A stretch of DNA of 29,633 nt from CAZNYG01 sp964577205 (GTDB lineage: Bacteria; Elusimicrobiota; Endomicrobiia; Endomicrobiales; CAIRNS01): positions 1-29,633 of the forward strand of contig CAZNYG010000022.1 in the NCBI GenBank assembly GCA_964577205.1, given 5' to 3'. Each line of letters opens with the position of its first letter. Within the stretch, counting starts at the first letter, position 1. A model generated the notes under the pieces. It ran no database searches. It saw only the letters and a list, made by a program, of their open reading frames with translations, and was not told the origin of the DNA. A program made the position numbers and the translations under genes. Of this stretch, positions 27,709 to 29,633 are shown one piece after another.

Positions 27709-28480
27709 NNNNNNNNNNTGTTGCACGATATTTATCTTCAACTTGGTCTTGCCATTCGTGAAGGATTGAAAGGCGGGGACAACATCAAAGCCGGTGAAAA
27801 GAGGGAAGCGCTGACGGGCAAAGCATTGGCGGACTATGCAAAGTCACATACGGAAAAGAGCAGAACGAGCATTTCAACTTCATTGACGTCTATCTACAAT
27901 GGTATGGCGCCAAGCATGGTGGGTATATCCGGGACAACCCGCGGTTTAGAGGAAATGATCCGTTCGCTGTCAGGTTCCAAAGTGTACAATATCAGCGCCG
28001 AGAGAGTTAATTCGCAGGACTTTGAGCGCCTTGACATGAACAATGATACGGCTATCAGGGAAAGTATCAAAAATGCACTCGCGAAAAATGATGAGATCTT
28101 ATGCCTCGCCAAAACAGTCGCCAGCCAGGAACGGATACGGGAAATTGCTATAGATATGATAAAAAAAGGCGAACTCAAAGGATACACTGTTTATGAGTTT
28201 ACGAATCGCCAGGGAATATATGACGAAAAGGGCGCCTTCAGGTCGTTTTCTGATAAATCTCTTCAAAATGAGCGGGGCTGGAAAAAAGCCCCCGGAATAA
28301 CCGATATCGCTAAAGACAGGACCACTGAAAAGCGGTTCATAGTGGCAGGTGAAATGGGCATGACGGGCATTGATTATCAGGGACGTTTCACGGAGTATAT
28401 GTTTGATACCGAACTGATGTCGGAGATCGATCTCGCTCAGGCGATCAAACGCGTCGGCCGGCCGAATGAATCAGGGCCCA
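26770..28480 (+). other. Divergent SecA-like DEAD/DExH ATPase module (in giant protein, interrupted by a gap)
   Basis: Motifs appear in SecA order: FRVGQVEMISAML (Gln4733, the RpfdVQ site); Walker A AMGGGKT (Lys4754); DEIH (4877-4880) for SecA DEVD; LTRTAAVIGDG after it, for SecA DEARTPLIISG; a region of PPXD-like length; then, past the gap, LHDIYLQLGLAIREG for HQAxEAKEG; GISGTTRG (27922-27945) for GMTGTA; a motif V-like GEMGMTGIDYQG (about 28347-28384); and motif VI QAIKRVGRPNESG (28438-28476). The ATPase core looks intact. No SecA wing or scaffold domain is recognised after it. Confidence 0.75.
27709..27718. other. Scaffold gap (10 N) inside the giant gene
   Basis: The coding frame changes across it. 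Codons lie in frame with 12593 before and with 27721 after. A real missing length of 2 modulo 3 (for example 8, 11 or 14 nt) would restore one continuous frame, so the stop at 27767-27769 is an artefact. Confidence 0.9.
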
Positions 28481-29633
28481 AAGGTTCCCGTTGGAATGCA
28501 AAGCGGTACATTATTGAGAACAGTAAAGCTATTGACTCGCATATCAAAGAGTTCATGACAGCGAACAATGATTTCCTTGACGCTGCCGAAAGATTATGGA
28601 GTGGATCTACCGGTGGAAAATTTTTAGCGGATAAGGAAGCTATTGAATTATTAGATAAAGCGCGGGAAGGGCGGCTGGAAGGAAAAGACAGCATCATCCT
28701 GCTTGCCAAGATCCAGGACCTGCATGAAATGAATAGTTCCACCAGGTTCAAAGTTCCCGACGCTTGCCGTGACCGCATGGTCTTAAGCCCGTTAAGGCAG
28801 CTGCTTGATATGCTGCCCAGAGGGGCAGATCGTGACATGGTCCTGCGAATACTGGACGAAATAGCGAATCCCGCTCTCGGAGAAGCCGATATCGTCATGC
28901 GCACGCAAACAGCGGACGATCCCGCGAAAGTCATCGAGAACTCGTTCAGAAGTTCTTACAACGAAGCCATGAAGATGTGCAATGACCTGAAAAAGATGGG
29001 GAACAAACAGGGCAGGCTTTTCATTGAAACCCATATGAAAGACCTGAATTACGCGGAAAGAAACTACAATACGGCTAAACCAAAACAAATCGCTCTTGAT
29101 AAGACTCAGACGATATACGATTTTGTGGAGGGATTAAAGTCGCTTGAGGATTTTATTCTGCCGACCCTTTCTTCACGCCAGTTCGCGGGTGAACTTATGG
29201 TTATGAAAGCTGAAACGAACGTGAGTGATGTTGCCCGCGCTCTGAAGGAAGGAAAGATCAACGAAGGGGAAGCAACAGCTGCGGTCAAGGAGCTGCAACC
29301 GGAAATAATAAATGCGGCATACGAAACAGGTGCTTTCTATAATCCCTCCCTGGCTGCCGCCGCGTCGCAAGTCCCTTCCGAGGAAGACCGGAAGGATCCT
29401 GAGACGCTGAAGAAGTTCTTGGATAATAGACAGAAAAAAAGAGATGAGTTGATCAGGCGCGGCCTGAATATGATGGTGACCCGCAATCCCGTGATGGCGG
29501 CATTGGCGCTGAGCAATGATGACGAGATCGTTAAATCGCTGAGGATTCCGGGCAGCGCTTACGAGACGGTGTCCCGGTCAGCCTTCGATCAGTTCAATCC
29601 GTCCAGTGTTCCGATCGACATAAGACAACGGGC
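27719..29633 (+). CDS. Giant protein, continuation after the gap (SecA-like second half and helical tail), runs off the window
   Basis: The frame starting LHDIYLQLGLAIREG at 27721 is open for 637 codons to the window edge. It completes the SecA-like ATPase begun before the gap: GISGTTRG at 27922-27945, motif V-like GEMGMTGIDYQG near 28350, and motif VI QAIKRVGRPNESG at 28438-28476 with Arg residues in the expected QxxxRxGR pattern. The motif order matches what lies upstream, so this is one gene rather than two. After the ATPase comes a charged helical tail without recognised domains (segments such as DRDMVLRILDEIANP and SEEDRKDPETLKKFL). No ribosome site or separate start supports an independent gene here. 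Confidence 0.85.

Noticed and set aside
27719..27769. True C-terminus of the giant gene at the TGA 27767-27769
   Set aside because: The residues after the gap in that frame are meaningless, while another frame continues the SecA motif series for 637 codons.
26770..28480. Housekeeping SecA translocase
   Set aside because: The module is embedded in a chain of more than 5,000 residues, has DEIH and MGGGKT instead of the SecA consensus, and no SecA wing or scaffold domain is recognised.

Overview
The window most resembles a metagenome-assembled scaffold from Candidatus Omnitrophota (formerly OP3) or a similar Gram-negative, diderm bacterium. It carries a TolC-type outer-membrane channel and two RND pumps, so two membranes are expected. 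It also carries one open reading frame of more than 5,600 codons, with an N-terminal signal sequence and an embedded divergent SecA-type DEAD/DExH ATPase. I recall giant genes with divergent SecA DEAD domains being reported mainly from Omnitrophota. The phylum is inferred from architecture, because no rRNA or tRNA gene is visible. Two runs of N (1362-1461 and 27709-27718) mark scaffold gaps, and both distort reading frames.

Layout. Bases 1-266 hold the end of a small or truncated plus-strand gene. It converges on a minus-strand unit at a near-perfect bidirectional terminator (324-363). From 12142 leftwards to 394 everything is on the minus strand, in the order TolC-like channel, membrane-fusion adaptor, RND permease, second RND permease, a secreted Ala/Lys-rich repeat protein and a secreted helical protein. 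A strong sigma70-type promoter (12184-12212) precedes the TolC gene. The spacers in this unit are long (99-289 bp), and most are packed with palindromes and inverted repeats. This is unusual for a co-transcribed pump.

About 275 bp upstream of the TolC promoter, a second sigma70-type promoter (12488-12516) fires rightwards into the giant gene. That gene starts at ATG 12593 with an ideal Shine-Dalgarno sequence and runs off the right edge of the window. In order it encodes: a long signal peptide; a degenerate C39-peptidase-like half domain; a C39-like domain with Cys-His-Asp in place; an AEEARRR heptad helix; five repeats of about 100-120 residues, two of them identical in DNA; a Gly/Ser/Thr-rich beta-like region; a hydrophobic, repeat-bearing helical region; a long coiled coil; a SecA-like ATPase; and a helical tail.

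Working picture (inference). The efflux unit would form a tripartite inner membrane-periplasm-outer membrane exporter with two different RND subunits. The divergent giant gene encodes a secreted or envelope-anchored protein with processing, adhesion-like and motor-like modules. The shared divergent control region suggests the two may be co-regulated, but nothing in the sequence proves a functional link.
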